A DNA stretch of 32,167 bases, taken from NCBI GenBank assembly GCA_021841005.1, contig JAKBVZ010000002.1:1-32167 (forward strand). Reading direction: 5' to 3'. The stretch comes from Actinomycetes bacterium. GTDB lineage: Bacteria; Actinomycetota; Acidimicrobiia; Acidimicrobiales; JAMCPL01. The notes beneath the pieces are model-generated. The model worked only from the letters and a program-made list of their open reading frames with translations. It was not told the DNA's origin and did not search any database. Below, piece by piece: positions 1 to 7,287 of the stretch. Positions within the stretch are counted from its first letter, which is position 1. The number at the start of each line of letters is the position of its first letter. A program made the position numbers and the translations under genes.

Positions 1-55
1 AGCCAGAGAGCGCCTCCGCCAAGGACATCTCGATCTTCTGCACTGTAGCAAACAT
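1..55 (-). CDS. 5' end of an unidentified minus-strand ORF, cut by window edge
   Basis: An ATG at 55-53 on the minus strand opens a frame of 18 codons that runs off the window (MFATVQKIEMSLAEALSG). A perfect TATAAT lies 7 nt upstream with no Shine-Dalgarno between, which would fit a leaderless message. It points the same way as cobI-cobM-cbiD and lies about 390 bp beyond the cbiD stop, so it could be another B12 gene or something unrelated. Eighteen residues are too few to assign a family. Existence rests only on the open frame and the promoter-like box. Confidence 0.35.
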   Translation of the reverse strand, partial: MFATVQKIEMSLAEALSG

Positions 56-62
56 ATGTACG

Positions 63-68
63 ATTATA
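63..68 (-). promoter_or_regulatory. Perfect -10 box (TATAAT) for the edge ORF
   Basis: TATAAT on the minus strand ends 7 nt before the ATG at 55, so transcription would start at or beside the start codon (leaderless). No good -35 hexamer is visible at 16-18 nt spacing. Confidence 0.4.
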
Positions 69-129
69 GAATAGTGGTGTATCACTAACGTAAAGACTCA
101 TTGCGTAGTTGCGGATGCAGCTCACGATT

Positions 130-461
130 GGTTGGGTCGTCGCACTTATGGAGTGCCTGCCTCAGTTGCTGCCGGTACGCAGGGTTGAGGAGATCGGCCG
201 CGAGATCGAGGCATCGATGGTGAGTGCAGACCTCAATTGCCGCCGGTCCCCCGAGTTCCAAGAGACCGACGGTTCTACGTCGTACTTACACCAGATACTA
301 TTGGCAGGAGCTGGCGCAAAGCAGGACTACATCGGTTCGCCAGGTTCTACGTCCTACTTACACCAGATACTATTGGCAGTCCCGCCACTGCTGTTAATGT
401 TCCAAGAGACCGACGGTTCTACGTCGTACTTACAGTGAGTGTAGACCTCAATTGCTGCCGG
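130..461. repeat. Degenerate mosaic tandem array, about 72-bp period, at the cbiD 3' end
   Basis: This gene-free stretch is filled by a mosaic array. The motif ggttctacgtc recurs at 271, 343 and 415 (72-bp steps). A 37-bp block is 36/37 identical at 271-307 and 343-379. The motif gttccaagagaccgac occurs at 255 and 399 (144 bp apart). The motif cctcaattgctgccgg, or a close variant, occurs at 160, 231 and 446 (steps of 71 and 215 bp). The last copy covers the cbiD stop codon at 448-450. Units at the left end (130-175) align to 415-461 only with mismatches and gaps, so the array is old or constantly reshuffled. No gene is seen between 56 and 447. Confidence 0.7.
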
Positions 462-1659
462 CACTGGCTACTACCTCTCCGCTGTCAAAATCCACCATGA
501 ATACCTGCATGGTGAAACTGGAGTCGACGAATGCCATGCACTGTTCTCTTGCCAGTTCACAGAGTCGCACGAGTGGTGCCGTATGATCACTTCGCAAGCA
601 GGCATCGTAGAAATGCCGGGCGGTGGCAGTCTGGGTTGCGGTTGCAGCCACATCGAGAGGTGCGCCAGTCGCCACCGCAATCTCGCTCAACAGGTGAGTG
701 TCCACATTCGACCCATGAAAGTGGGTCATCATGGTTCCCGATGCGAGCTTGGTGATCTTTCCGGCCATTGCGACGAGAGTAACCGAGAAGACGCGTCTGC
801 GGCGCGCCTGTTTGAGTGCGGCACCGGTAAAGTCGCCCACCTCCACAAAGACCACCGGATCACGGTTCGGTAGTATTGCCATTGCCGCTCTTTCGGAACG
901 GCTTCCTATGCAGAAAACGATATCCCTGAACCCTCTGGCGGTTGCGACGTCGATCTGCCTCATGATGCTAGCTCTGTATGCAGCCGTGGAAAAGGGTTTT
1001 ACTATTCCAGTGGTGCCGAGTATCGAGATGCCACCGATGATCCCGAGTCGATCATTGGTGGTTTCTCGTGCCATGGTCTCGCCTCCGGGAACGGAAAATC
1101 GCACCACGACCGGCCTGGTGGTTACCTCGGCAAGTGACTCCAGGATCATTTTTCTTGGGATGGATGTGATTGCCGGCTCGCCTACTGGGATACCGAGACC
1201 CTCCAGGGTGACGGTACCAATACCAGGGCCGGCCAGTAGTGTGGTAAAAACTTCCTTGCCGACATCCATGGCGGCCCACCATATGGTTGCTGTCATCCGG
1301 GCACCGTCTGTGCAGTCAGGGTCATCTCCTGCATCCTTTACCACTACGGCGGTTGCCTGCACTGGACTCTGGCTGGGGCCGGTGTTGTCAACCGGGCCGG
1401 TGTTGTCAACCGGCAATACCACGCGGTCTCCTCGTGGCAGCATTACGTCGATTTGCTGGGGTACCTTACCGGTGACCAAGCCTGTGAGGGCGGCTTTTGC
1501 TGCTGCGGCTGCACAGGTGCCAGTGGTGTACCCGCTGCGTAGGGTCCCAGGGCGTTGAGTCATAATATCCGGTATGGGTGGTTCAGATGGTGAGCGAGTG
1601 GCAATTGACATCTTGGAGCGGTCATTGTTGCGTGAAGGGCCTCGGTCAGAGAGTGTCAT
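448..1659 (-). CDS. cbiD: Cobalt-precorrin-5B (C1)-methyltransferase CbiD
   Basis: CbiD adds the C-1 methyl group to the corrin macrocycle, with ring contraction and deacylation around this step, using S-adenosylmethionine. Family hallmarks are clear: LRSGYTTGTCAAAAAKAA near the N-terminus, KDAGDDPDCTDGA, GIGTVTLEGLGIPVGEPAI and GGISILGTTGIVKPFS. The frame is open upstream to 1836, but conserved sequence starts only at LRSGYTTG. I chose the ATG at 1659 (403 aa), which overlaps the cobM end by 14 bp and has a weak AAGAG 8 nt upstream; ATGs at 1611 and 1563 (371 aa) are alternatives. A perfect 18-bp duplication encodes DNTGPV twice at about residue 85. CbiD is the usual enzyme of the early-cobalt route, whereas the chelatase genes further right belong to the late-cobalt route. 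It is the last gene of the cobI-cobM-cbiD series. Confidence 0.93.
   Translation of the reverse strand: MTLSDRGPSRNNDRSKMSIATRSPSEPPIPDIMTQRPGTLRSGYTTGTCAAAAAKAALTGLVTGKVPQQIDVMLPRGDRVVLPVDNTGPVDNTGPSQSPVQATAVVVKDAGDDPDCTDGARMTATIWWAAMDVGKEVFTTLLAGPGIGTVTLEGLGIPVGEPAITSIPRKMILESLAEVTTRPVVVRFSVPGGETMARETTNDRLGIIGGISILGTTGIVKPFSTAAYRASIMRQIDVATARGFRDIVFCIGSRSERAAMAILPNRDPVVFVEVGDFTGAALKQARRRRVFSVTLVAMAGKITKLASGTMMTHFHGSNVDTHLLSEIAVATGAPLDVAATATQTATARHFYDACLRSDHTAPLVRLCELAREQCMAFVDSSFTMQVFMVDFDSGEVVASAGSN
1379..1414. repeat. 18-bp perfect tandem duplication inside cbiD
   Basis: Two adjacent units of ccggtgttgtcaaccgg plus one base (1379-1396 and 1397-1414) duplicate the peptide DNTGPV in CbiD. 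The change is in frame and lies in a loop after the N-terminal conserved block. Confidence 0.85.
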
Positions 1660-2533
1660 TGTTGTTACTCTTGACGGCAGGCCGTCCGCGCGTAGATCCA
1701 TATAAAGACTTTTTACGATACTTATGGGAGAAGTCCGGCGAGTACAGGTGGCTGCGCAGCGGCCTGGCAGTGATGAAATCTCCGACGAGAACCAGTACAG
1801 TGGTCTTCGTGCGTGTAGCCCTGATCGCTTCTGCAAGGTGTCCGAGGTCGCTTATAATCACTTGCTCCTCGGGCCAGGTTGCGTGGGCAACTACTGCGAC
1901 TGGCGTGCTCGCGGTGTATGCGGATCCAAATGCCAGTAATTGTCGTTGCAGACTCAAAGGCCGGGAAGCTGACAGGAAAATGCCCATTGCGCACCCCGTG
2001 GCGCTGAAACGTGTGATGTCTTCGTTGGGCGGCATGCTGGCGCTGGTACGAGAAGCGGACCTAGTGAGTATAATGCTTTGAGACGTGCCAGGAATGGTGA
2101 GTTCCCTGCCAATGGCAGCAGCCGCTGCACTGAGCGATGACACACCCGGCACCAGCTCAAAATTGCGACCGTGTGTTACGCACCAGTCGATCTGTTCCTG
2201 TATCGCACCATATATGACTGGGTCACCAGAATGCAGCCGGACTATCCGAGCGCTGGGATGGTCGTTGTAGACTTGGATCACATCCTCGAAGGTCATTGAG
2301 GCAGAATCAAGGACCGATGTACCGTGGCGTACGTAATCAAGTATGCCACGTGGTACGAGAGAAGATGCCCAGATGACTATGTCCGCCTCCTCCAACCTGC
2401 GTGCAGCTCTAATAGTTATCAGGTCTGCTGCGCCTGGTCCTGCGCCGGTGAAGCTGATAAGTCCGGAAGCGGCATTGTCTGAACGTGCGCCATCTCGGTA
2501 TGCCACCTCAGGCTGCGTAGGCTTCACATGCAT
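1646..2533 (-). CDS. cobM: Precorrin-4 C11-methyltransferase (CobM/CbiF)
   Basis: This SAM-dependent uroporphyrin-III C-methyltransferase-family enzyme methylates C-11 of precorrin-4. The 295-aa protein has the family SAM-binding start ISFTGAGPGAADLITIRA (about residues 26-43), the CobM/CbiF signature IVRLHSGDPVIYGAIQEQ, the VPGVSSLSAAAAAIGRELT segment, and a C-terminal VVAHATWPEEQVI block. Length is slightly above the usual 250-260 because of about 25 extra N-terminal residues. The start at 2533 is well supported: a strong GGAGG (minus strand, 2542-2546) sits 8 nt upstream. It overlaps the proposed cbiD start by 14 bp, which suggests translational coupling. Upstream, a 269-bp repeat-bearing gap separates it from cobI. 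Confidence 0.95.
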   Translation of the reverse strand: MHVKPTQPEVAYRDGARSDNAASGLISFTGAGPGAADLITIRAARRLEEADIVIWASSLVPRGILDYVRHGTSVLDSASMTFEDVIQVYNDHPSARIVRLHSGDPVIYGAIQEQIDWCVTHGRNFELVPGVSSLSAAAAAIGRELTIPGTSQSIILTRSASRTSASMPPNEDITRFSATGCAMGIFLSASRPLSLQRQLLAFGSAYTASTPVAVVAHATWPEEQVIISDLGHLAEAIRATRTKTTVLVLVGDFITARPLRSHLYSPDFSHKYRKKSLYGSTRGRPAVKSNNNDTL

Positions 2534-2641
2534 GACTCTTGCCTCCGCGCCTTGCGAATTCGATGCTGATCCAGTGCCGCGACTAGTGCAGTGTCTGCTG
2601 CAGCGTCCAGCGTAGCGTCTGATAAGTCCTGATGATTAGCG

Positions 2642-2811
2642 GTCATATCCAGATACTACTGTTACTCGTCATGCTTGCTCTCGTCCCCATCCTTTACCAT
2701 GTCCGCGAGCACGTCACATCCAGATACCGCTGTCGCTTTTCATGCTTGCTCCGGGTCGACCACGAGGTACCACACCAGTCGAGTCATTTCCACATATCGC
2801 CGTTACTCTCG
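2642..2811. repeat. Three degenerate direct repeats, about 71-bp period, at the cobI 3' end
   Basis: Units begin at 2642, 2713 and 2783 (steps 71 and 70). Units 1 and 2 match at 32 of 39 aligned positions, sharing atccagatac and catgcttgctc. Unit 3 resembles unit 1 over about 26 bp (gtcat..cca.ata and gttactc) and runs into the last codons of cobI (stop at 2803-2805). The sequence is unrelated to the array at 130-461, but the period is the same. No gene is visible in the 2534-2802 gap. Confidence 0.6.
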
Positions 2812-3621
2812 ACCTCTCACGGGCGGTACGATGAGTGTGGACAGGTAGGGAGTTGGCTGAGGCGGTGCCTCGTCTATTCCACAAATATACTCGCCTTCTT
2901 GCCCGAGGTGGACTCCTAGTACCGATCCGTGGGTCCTGCCTGCTTTTTCGACCGCAGAGGCTATTTCGGGTAGGCGGGTTCCTCCTTTGTATACCACTAC
3001 GGACTGATGTGCATCGGAGAGCGCAGTGCTGAGGGCATCCGCGTTGCGAAGATGGGCAATTATTGTGAGCTGCTCGTCACCCGCCGAGAGCGTCGTATTG
3101 GTCCTTGCTGCGAGTTCCTGGAATGCACAGATCCCCGGTATGGTCTCTACGGTACAGTCCGGCCGTATCTCCAGAACTCGTTGTCGCAGTCGGGTAAATG
3201 TCGAATAGATGTCGGGGTCTCCGATGGTGATGAACGCAACGTCTTTACAGTTGGCAGTATATTCGGTGATCACTTGCGCGACATCACTGTAGACTTGCTC
3301 CATTGGTTGCCTGTCTGCAGTCGGCTTCCCATCGGCACGGTGCTCCACTGCGGTTTCTATGGTGGTGCTCATGGGAAATGCAAATCTTTCTACGGATATG
3401 CCAGGTATTATTGCCCTGACGGTCAGTTCGGCTCTCCCAGGTGATTCCAAGGAAGTCGAGGGAGCGAGGACATGTGCAACACGTTTGAGAACTTCCACTG
3501 CACGCAGTGTCATCAGGTCCGGAGATCCCGGGCCCACGCCTACGCCGAATAGCGTTCCTGCATTGCCGGTATCCATAGCATCCTGGTGCATAGGATATTC
3601 ACTTTTTCGGTGTCCTGTCAT
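2803..3621 (-). CDS. cobI: Precorrin-2 C20-methyltransferase (CobI/CbiL)
   Basis: This enzyme transfers methyl from SAM to C-20 of precorrin-2, the first committed corrin methylation. The 272-aa product has TLFGVGVGPGSPDLMTLRAV near residue 24, LAPSTSLESPGRAE, the AFITIGDPDIYSTFTRL block near the middle and TIPGICAFQELAA. These match CobI/CbiL better than other ring methylases of the family. Cobalt-dependent (CbiL) and cobalt-free (CobI) versions cannot be separated by eye. The start at 3621 lacks a Shine-Dalgarno; TAGGAT ends 9 nt upstream, so a very short or absent leader is likely. In-frame ATGs lie at 3591 and 3576. It is divergent from cobO. Confidence 0.93.
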   Translation of the reverse strand: MTGHRKSEYPMHQDAMDTGNAGTLFGVGVGPGSPDLMTLRAVEVLKRVAHVLAPSTSLESPGRAELTVRAIIPGISVERFAFPMSTTIETAVEHRADGKPTADRQPMEQVYSDVAQVITEYTANCKDVAFITIGDPDIYSTFTRLRQRVLEIRPDCTVETIPGICAFQELAARTNTTLSAGDEQLTIIAHLRNADALSTALSDAHQSVVVYKGGTRLPEIASAVEKAGRTHGSVLGVHLGQEGEYICGIDEAPPQPTPYLSTLIVPPVRGRE

Positions 3622-3630
3622 TGTGTCACC

Positions 3631-3636
3631 ATCCTA
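3631..3636 (-). promoter_or_regulatory. Candidate -10 box for cobI (near-leaderless)
   Basis: TAGGAT on the minus strand, 9 nt before the cobI ATG, with no ribosome binding site between. No convincing -35 box is visible. Confidence 0.3.
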
Positions 3637-3665
3637 GCAACTGGCATTGCTCATAGATAGTGATG

Positions 3666-3671
3666 TATTAT
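3666..3671 (+). promoter_or_regulatory. Candidate -10 box (TATTAT) driving cobO-cobB
   Basis: TATTAT in the divergent cobI/cobO gap. The -35 region at 17-18 nt spacing is poor. If used, it gives a cobO leader of about 180 nt containing the hairpins at 3718-3766. Confidence 0.3.
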
Positions 3672-3717
3672 CTCCGTACGACCAGTACCGCGATGAACCG
3701 TCACTTGAGCATCATAA

Positions 3718-3766
3718 CCGGAGTCACTCCGGGCGATGAGACGCGCCCGACAGCCAAGGCCGTCGG
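3718..3766 (+). other. Three consecutive hairpins in the cobO 5' leader
   Basis: Three inverted repeats follow each other: CCGGAG-TCA-CTCCGG at 3718-3732, GGGCG/CGCCC at 3731-3748, and CCGAC/GTCGG at 3747-3766. They partly share bases, so alternative pairings are possible. No B12-box or other cobalamin riboswitch core is present here. The region may be a structured leader or a DNA operator between divergent B12 genes; its function is unknown. Confidence 0.45.
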
Positions 3767-3858
3767 CATCGATGAGTTACAACAGCAAATCGGCCGTGCT
3801 GGCAAGCAGTGTCCCGAGGTCACCCCACCTGCTGGTGCACGTACGGCAGGGAGTATGC

Positions 3859-4374
3859 ATGAAGTCTAGGGTACTGCTCAATACCGGTACTGGCAAGGGA
3901 AAGTCCAGCGCAGCGTGGGGTGTGATGGTGAGGTCATGGGCCAGAGGGTGGAAAGTATGCGTTGTGCAGTTCATAAAGGGGGGTGGATGGAAAACAGGCG
4001 AACGCAAGCTGGCTGTGCAATTGGAGTTGGAGTTCCACTGCATGGGCGATGGGTTCACATGGGAGTCGGATGACATCGAAGCAACGGCTTCCAAGGCACG
4101 CAGTGCATGGGATCTAGCTGCCGAAAAAATTACGTCTGGGCAGTATGACATGGTCATACTTGACGAGTTGACTTACCCGATCGCTTACGGCTGGCTTCCA
4201 GTGGCAGAGGTAACGGAGGTGATCCGGCGGCGTCCCGAAAGGACCAATGTCATCATTACTGGCAGGAACGCCCCGCAGGAGTTTATTGATCTGGCTGATA
4301 CCGTCACCGAGATGGTCAAGGTAAAGCATGCATTCGATCAAGGTGTCAAGGCTCGTAAGGGAATAGAGTATTGA
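3859..4374 (+). CDS. cobO: Corrinoid adenosyltransferase CobO/BtuR
   Basis: The enzyme transfers the adenosyl group of ATP to cob(I)alamin or cob(I)yrinate diamide, forming the Co-C bond. The P-loop LLNTGTGKGKSSAAWG lies at the N-terminus, followed by VVQFIKGGGWKTGE, the DMVILDELTYPIAYGWL block (Walker-B-like) and IITGRNAPQEFIDLADTVTEM, all typical of CobO/BtuR. The frame is open from 3736, but I chose ATG 3859 because GGGAG lies 5 nt upstream and the resulting 171 aa matches the short form of the family; the upstream 41 codons cross the hairpin leader and show no conservation. The stop overlaps the TTG start of cobB (TTGA), so the two genes are probably co-translated. Confidence 0.94.
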   Translation: MKSRVLLNTGTGKGKSSAAWGVMVRSWARGWKVCVVQFIKGGGWKTGERKLAVQLELEFHCMGDGFTWESDDIEATASKARSAWDLAAEKITSGQYDMVILDELTYPIAYGWLPVAEVTEVIRRRPERTNVIITGRNAPQEFIDLADTVTEMVKVKHAFDQGVKARKGIEY

Positions 4375-5726
4375 GCCTACCTCCTAGGGTGGTGATAGCG
4401 GGTACTCACTCCAGGTGCGGTAAGACTACAGTGACGGTCGGTGTAGCGGCAGCGCTGGCTGCTGCCGGGCACAGAGTGGCTACTGCCAAGGTGGGTCCGG
4501 ACTACATAGATACTGGGTACCATGAAGCGGCCACAGGTAGGCCATCGAGAAACCTTGATGTATTCATGTCCGGAGAGAGTATGATCCTTCCCCTTGCCCA
4601 GAGGGCCGCCCACGCAGCAGATATGCTCGTGGTGGAAGGGGCAATGGGGCTGTATGATGGTATCGGATCGTCTTCCCGGGGTAGTACTGCGCACGTTGCG
4701 AAGCTTCTTTATGCCCCGGTTCTGCTCGTGGTGGATGCTTCGTCAATGAGCCGGTCAGTGGTGGCGCTCGTCGAAGGGTACATTCGTCACGATAGGGATG
4801 TCCATGTCGCAGGCATCATATTGGACAGGGTTGGAAGTGCTCGCCACGAGGAGATCCTGCGTGATGCGCTTTCCGACTGTGAGGCGCCGGTAATCGGAGC
4901 AGTACGCAGGAATGATGATATATCGTGGCCCAGCAGGCACCTTGGGCTCATCCCAGCCATCGAGTACCATACTGAAGTGGAGCGAAGCGTGCGAGAGCTA
5001 GGTGAGCTGTTCAGTACACAGGTGGATATCCAGCAAGTATCGGCCATCGCGGGTACTGCTTTTTCGCTCAGCACCAAGCAGATACGGCCCGCAAAGCCTG
5101 TAGCCAATGCTGTGGTTGGATATGCCGCTGGCCCTGCATTCAGCTTCGTCTACAGAGACAACCTGGAACGTTTTGCGGAGGCGGGTGCTGACCTGGTGCC
5201 GTTCGATCCGATTTCAGATAGCAGCATACCCGCTGGGGCCCAAGGGCTTTACCTGGGAGGCGGATTCCCTGAAGTCTACATAGAAGCCCTGTCATCGAAT
5301 CGCCCAATGCTCGATAGCATCAGTTCTGCGGCTAATGATGGCGTGGCTATATGGGCGGAGTGTGGTGGGCTTGTGTTGCTCTCGAAAAGAATGGGACAGA
5401 CTGCTCTCGCCGGCGTGATAGATGCAGAGGTATCTATGCAAGATAACCTCATAGTAGGCTATAGAATAGCCACTGCGCAACGCTCCTCGTTCCTGCTCGA
5501 TGCCGGTGACGTGCTTCATGGTCACGAGTTTCACAGGACCATTACCCGCCCTGCCGGAGGTGCGCTTGCAATGGTTGGGTCTTCTGCTATGCATGCTCCG
5601 GTACGCAGTGGCTTCGCATCACCCCAACTTTTTGCCTCGTATCTTCATGTCCATTTGGGTGCACACAGCGCACCGGCTGAGCGTTTTGTTGCAGCGGCAA
5701 GCAAGGTCGTGCTACAATCACCTTGA
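4371..5726 (+). CDS. cobB: Cobyrinic/hydrogenobyrinic acid a,c-diamide synthase (CobB/CbiA)
   Basis: This ATP- and glutamine-dependent amidotransferase amidates side chains a and c of the corrin ring. The N-terminal dethiobiotin-synthase-like domain has the P-loop GTHSRCGKTTVTVG (about residues 11-24), KVGPDYIDTGYH and VVEGAMGLYDGI. The C-terminal class-I glutaminase has GLYLGGGFPEVY and the nucleophile cysteine in AECGGLVLL (about residue 329). At 451 aa it has normal length. The start is a TTG that overlaps the cobO stop, with AAGGGA about 9 nt upstream. With a CobN chelatase present, the natural substrate may be the cobalt-free hydrogenobyrinic acid; sequence alone does not decide this. 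Confidence 0.94.
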   Translation: MSLPPRVVIAGTHSRCGKTTVTVGVAAALAAAGHRVATAKVGPDYIDTGYHEAATGRPSRNLDVFMSGESMILPLAQRAAHAADMLVVEGAMGLYDGIGSSSRGSTAHVAKLLYAPVLLVVDASSMSRSVVALVEGYIRHDRDVHVAGIILDRVGSARHEEILRDALSDCEAPVIGAVRRNDDISWPSRHLGLIPAIEYHTEVERSVRELGELFSTQVDIQQVSAIAGTAFSLSTKQIRPAKPVANAVVGYAAGPAFSFVYRDNLERFAEAGADLVPFDPISDSSIPAGAQGLYLGGGFPEVYIEALSSNRPMLDSISSAANDGVAIWAECGGLVLLSKRMGQTALAGVIDAEVSMQDNLIVGYRIATAQRSSFLLDAGDVLHGHEFHRTITRPAGGALAMVGSSAMHAPVRSGFASPQLFASYLHVHLGAHSAPAERFVAAASKVVLQSP

Positions 5727-5744
5727 CGATATGGAGTTGGAAGC

Positions 5745-5925
5745 GCGTGTTTTCGACTCCATGGAGTGCTAGCGTTCGAATTGCCCGCACTTCAAGGGAA
5801 TCCGGTGTAAATCCGGAGCTGTCCCGCAACTGTAAACGGATAGCGACCCTCATGACTGCCACTGCTGTGAAGCGGGAAGGCTGAGGTGAGCGACGACCCG
5901 TGAGCCAGGAGACCTGATCGTCTGC
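5745..5925 (+). promoter_or_regulatory. Cobalamin (AdoCbl) riboswitch upstream of cobU
   Basis: The conserved core is complete: a GAGTGC/GCACTT stem near 5764-5793, then gggaatccggtg, aatccggagctg, cccgcaactgta (5796-5834), the gccactg...gggaaggc pair (5858-5881) and the B12 box gagccaggagacctga at 5902-5917. The cobU Shine-Dalgarno GGAGG (5951-5955) lies 34 nt after the box, so control of translation initiation by ligand-dependent folding is plausible; no T-rich terminator is visible. It should repress cobU-cobS-cbiB-cobC-cobQ when AdoCbl is abundant. The outer limits are approximate. Confidence 0.95.
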
Positions 5926-5959
5926 CGGTTGGCATTGTACGCGTGGACGTGGAGGATTC

Positions 5960-6532
5960 ATGGAACCTGTAGTGGCTATGGTGATCGGAGGTACCCGATC
6001 GGGGAAGTCTGAGATCGCCGAAAAGCTTTTCATGCAGTGGGCGGGCTCTGGCTGCAACCCCGCAATATATGTAGCCACGGGTCCAGCTCATATAGAGGGT
6101 GATGAGGCATGGGCGGAACGCCTGGCTGCACATAGGGCCAGGAGGCCTTCTACATGGAAGACCTTGGAAATTGACACTATCGACGAACTGGCCAGGCAAC
6201 TCGACATTGCCGATGTGCCGGTTCTAGTTGACTCGCTCACTCTTGTTGGGGCAAGCGTGGACTCGCGTGATCATGGGCTGGATAGCCTTGTTCAGGCCAT
6301 AGAACGGAGACGTAGGAACAGTCTCCTGACAGTACTGGTCGCAGATGAGGTTGGGCTCTCCGTGCACCCGGTATTCTCAGCTGGTATTGCATTCCAAGAT
6401 CAAGCGGGCATAGCCAATTCGAGTGTTGCATCGGTGTGCGATTCCGTCCTTCTGGCCGTTGCCGGCTGGGTGGTGGAGCTGTCGCGCCTTCCGGGATCAC
6501 CGTTTCGATCAAGCCAGGGAAGTCGCCAGTGA
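5960..6532 (+). CDS. cobU: Adenosylcobinamide kinase / adenosylcobinamide-phosphate guanylyltransferase
   Basis: A bifunctional enzyme that phosphorylates adenosylcobinamide and then attaches GMP, activating it for nucleotide-loop assembly. The P-loop IGGTRSGKSEIAE is at residues 9-21, VATGP follows, and the guanylylated histidine lies in AAHRARRPSTWKTLE (about residue 57). VADEVGLSVHP replaces the more usual VSNEVGxGxxP. At 190 aa it has normal length. The start has a good GGAGG 4 nt upstream and is the first gene after the riboswitch. The stop overlaps the GTG start of cobS. Confidence 0.94.
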   Translation: MEPVVAMVIGGTRSGKSEIAEKLFMQWAGSGCNPAIYVATGPAHIEGDEAWAERLAAHRARRPSTWKTLEIDTIDELARQLDIADVPVLVDSLTLVGASVDSRDHGLDSLVQAIERRRRNSLLTVLVADEVGLSVHPVFSAGIAFQDQAGIANSSVASVCDSVLLAVAGWVVELSRLPGSPFRSSQGSRQ

Positions 6533-7287
6533 GCGGGCCGGCATCTGCTGTGGCATTCCTTACTGTATTTCCAGGTAGGAAGCATATTGATCGGTCTGCA
6601 CTGATCTGGTTTCCTATTGTCGGAGTCGTTCTAGGAGTGTTACTGGGAGGCATTTGGTATGGCGCCAATCTGTTGTGGCCTCCCGGTGTAGCTGCAGCGC
6701 TGGTGGTGGGCGCCGATATCGCGGGTACAGGGACGCTGCATATGGATGGACTGGTGGACAGCGCTGATGGACTCTTGCCACCAATGTCCAGGCAACGACG
6801 CTTATCGGTGATGTCCGATCCTCATGCTGGGGCATTCGGTCTCGTAGCTGTTGTGGCAGTGCTGATGGTGCGTTTCGGTGCGCTGATGGATATCCATCCG
6901 TCGTTGCTGGTGATATGTGGGCTGTGGGCATCTTCACGTGGATATGCTGCATCCGTCGTCAACCTTGTTCCCTATGCAAGGGATGGCGGTATCGCGAATT
7001 TATTCAATACCGATGACAGCTCCCCGGTACGGCCAGTAGGGCATTCGCATTGGCGCGCAAAGGGGTCTTCAGTATTTCCGGCAGTTATAGGCCTTGCTAT
7101 TGCCATTACCGTGATGTCGATGTGGAGTCCGTTGTACGGTCTGACTGCCATCGCTGTATCTCTTGGAGTATTTGTGCTGGTAATCGCATTTGGATATATA
7201 AAGCTCGGTGGGTTTACCGGCGATGTGATCGGTGCGGCGATCGTACTTGCCGAAACCGCCGGACTTGTCATGGCGGCGGCAAGATGA
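6529..7287 (+). CDS. cobS: Adenosylcobinamide-GDP ribazoletransferase (cobalamin synthase)
   Basis: Membrane enzyme that joins adenosylcobinamide-GDP with alpha-ribazole (or its phosphate) to give adenosylcobalamin. The 252-aa product has the family start AVAFLTVFPGRKH and the signature GTGTLHMDGLVDSADGLL around residues 67-83, followed by MSDPHAGAFG; several hydrophobic segments span the membrane. The frame extends upstream inside cobU, but the GTG at 6529 overlapping the cobU stop (GTGA) places the conserved motif at the usual distance, and AGGGA lies about 8 nt upstream. The stop overlaps the ATG of the next gene (ATGA). Confidence 0.93.
   Translation: MSGPASAVAFLTVFPGRKHIDRSALIWFPIVGVVLGVLLGGIWYGANLLWPPGVAAALVVGADIAGTGTLHMDGLVDSADGLLPPMSRQRRLSVMSDPHAGAFGLVAVVAVLMVRFGALMDIHPSLLVICGLWASSRGYAASVVNLVPYARDGGIANLFNTDDSSPVRPVGHSHWRAKGSSVFPAVIGLAIAITVMSMWSPLYGLTAIAVSLGVFVLVIAFGYIKLGGFTGDVIGAAIVLAETAGLVMAAAR

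Noticed and set aside
255-434. Mini CRISPR array (37-bp repeats with 35-bp gaps); also considered for 21111-21218
   Set aside because: Only two to three units occur, repeats differ completely between loci, gaps are partly repeated elsewhere in the same array, copies overlap coding ends, and no cas gene is present.
731-1558. 275-codon plus-strand ORF opposite cbiD
   Set aside because: It is antisense to well-conserved CbiD sequence and has no family features; long antisense frames are common in this codon usage.
3736-3858. 41-codon N-terminal extension of CobO
   Set aside because: It crosses the hairpin leader, is not conserved in the family, and a good Shine-Dalgarno precedes ATG 3859.
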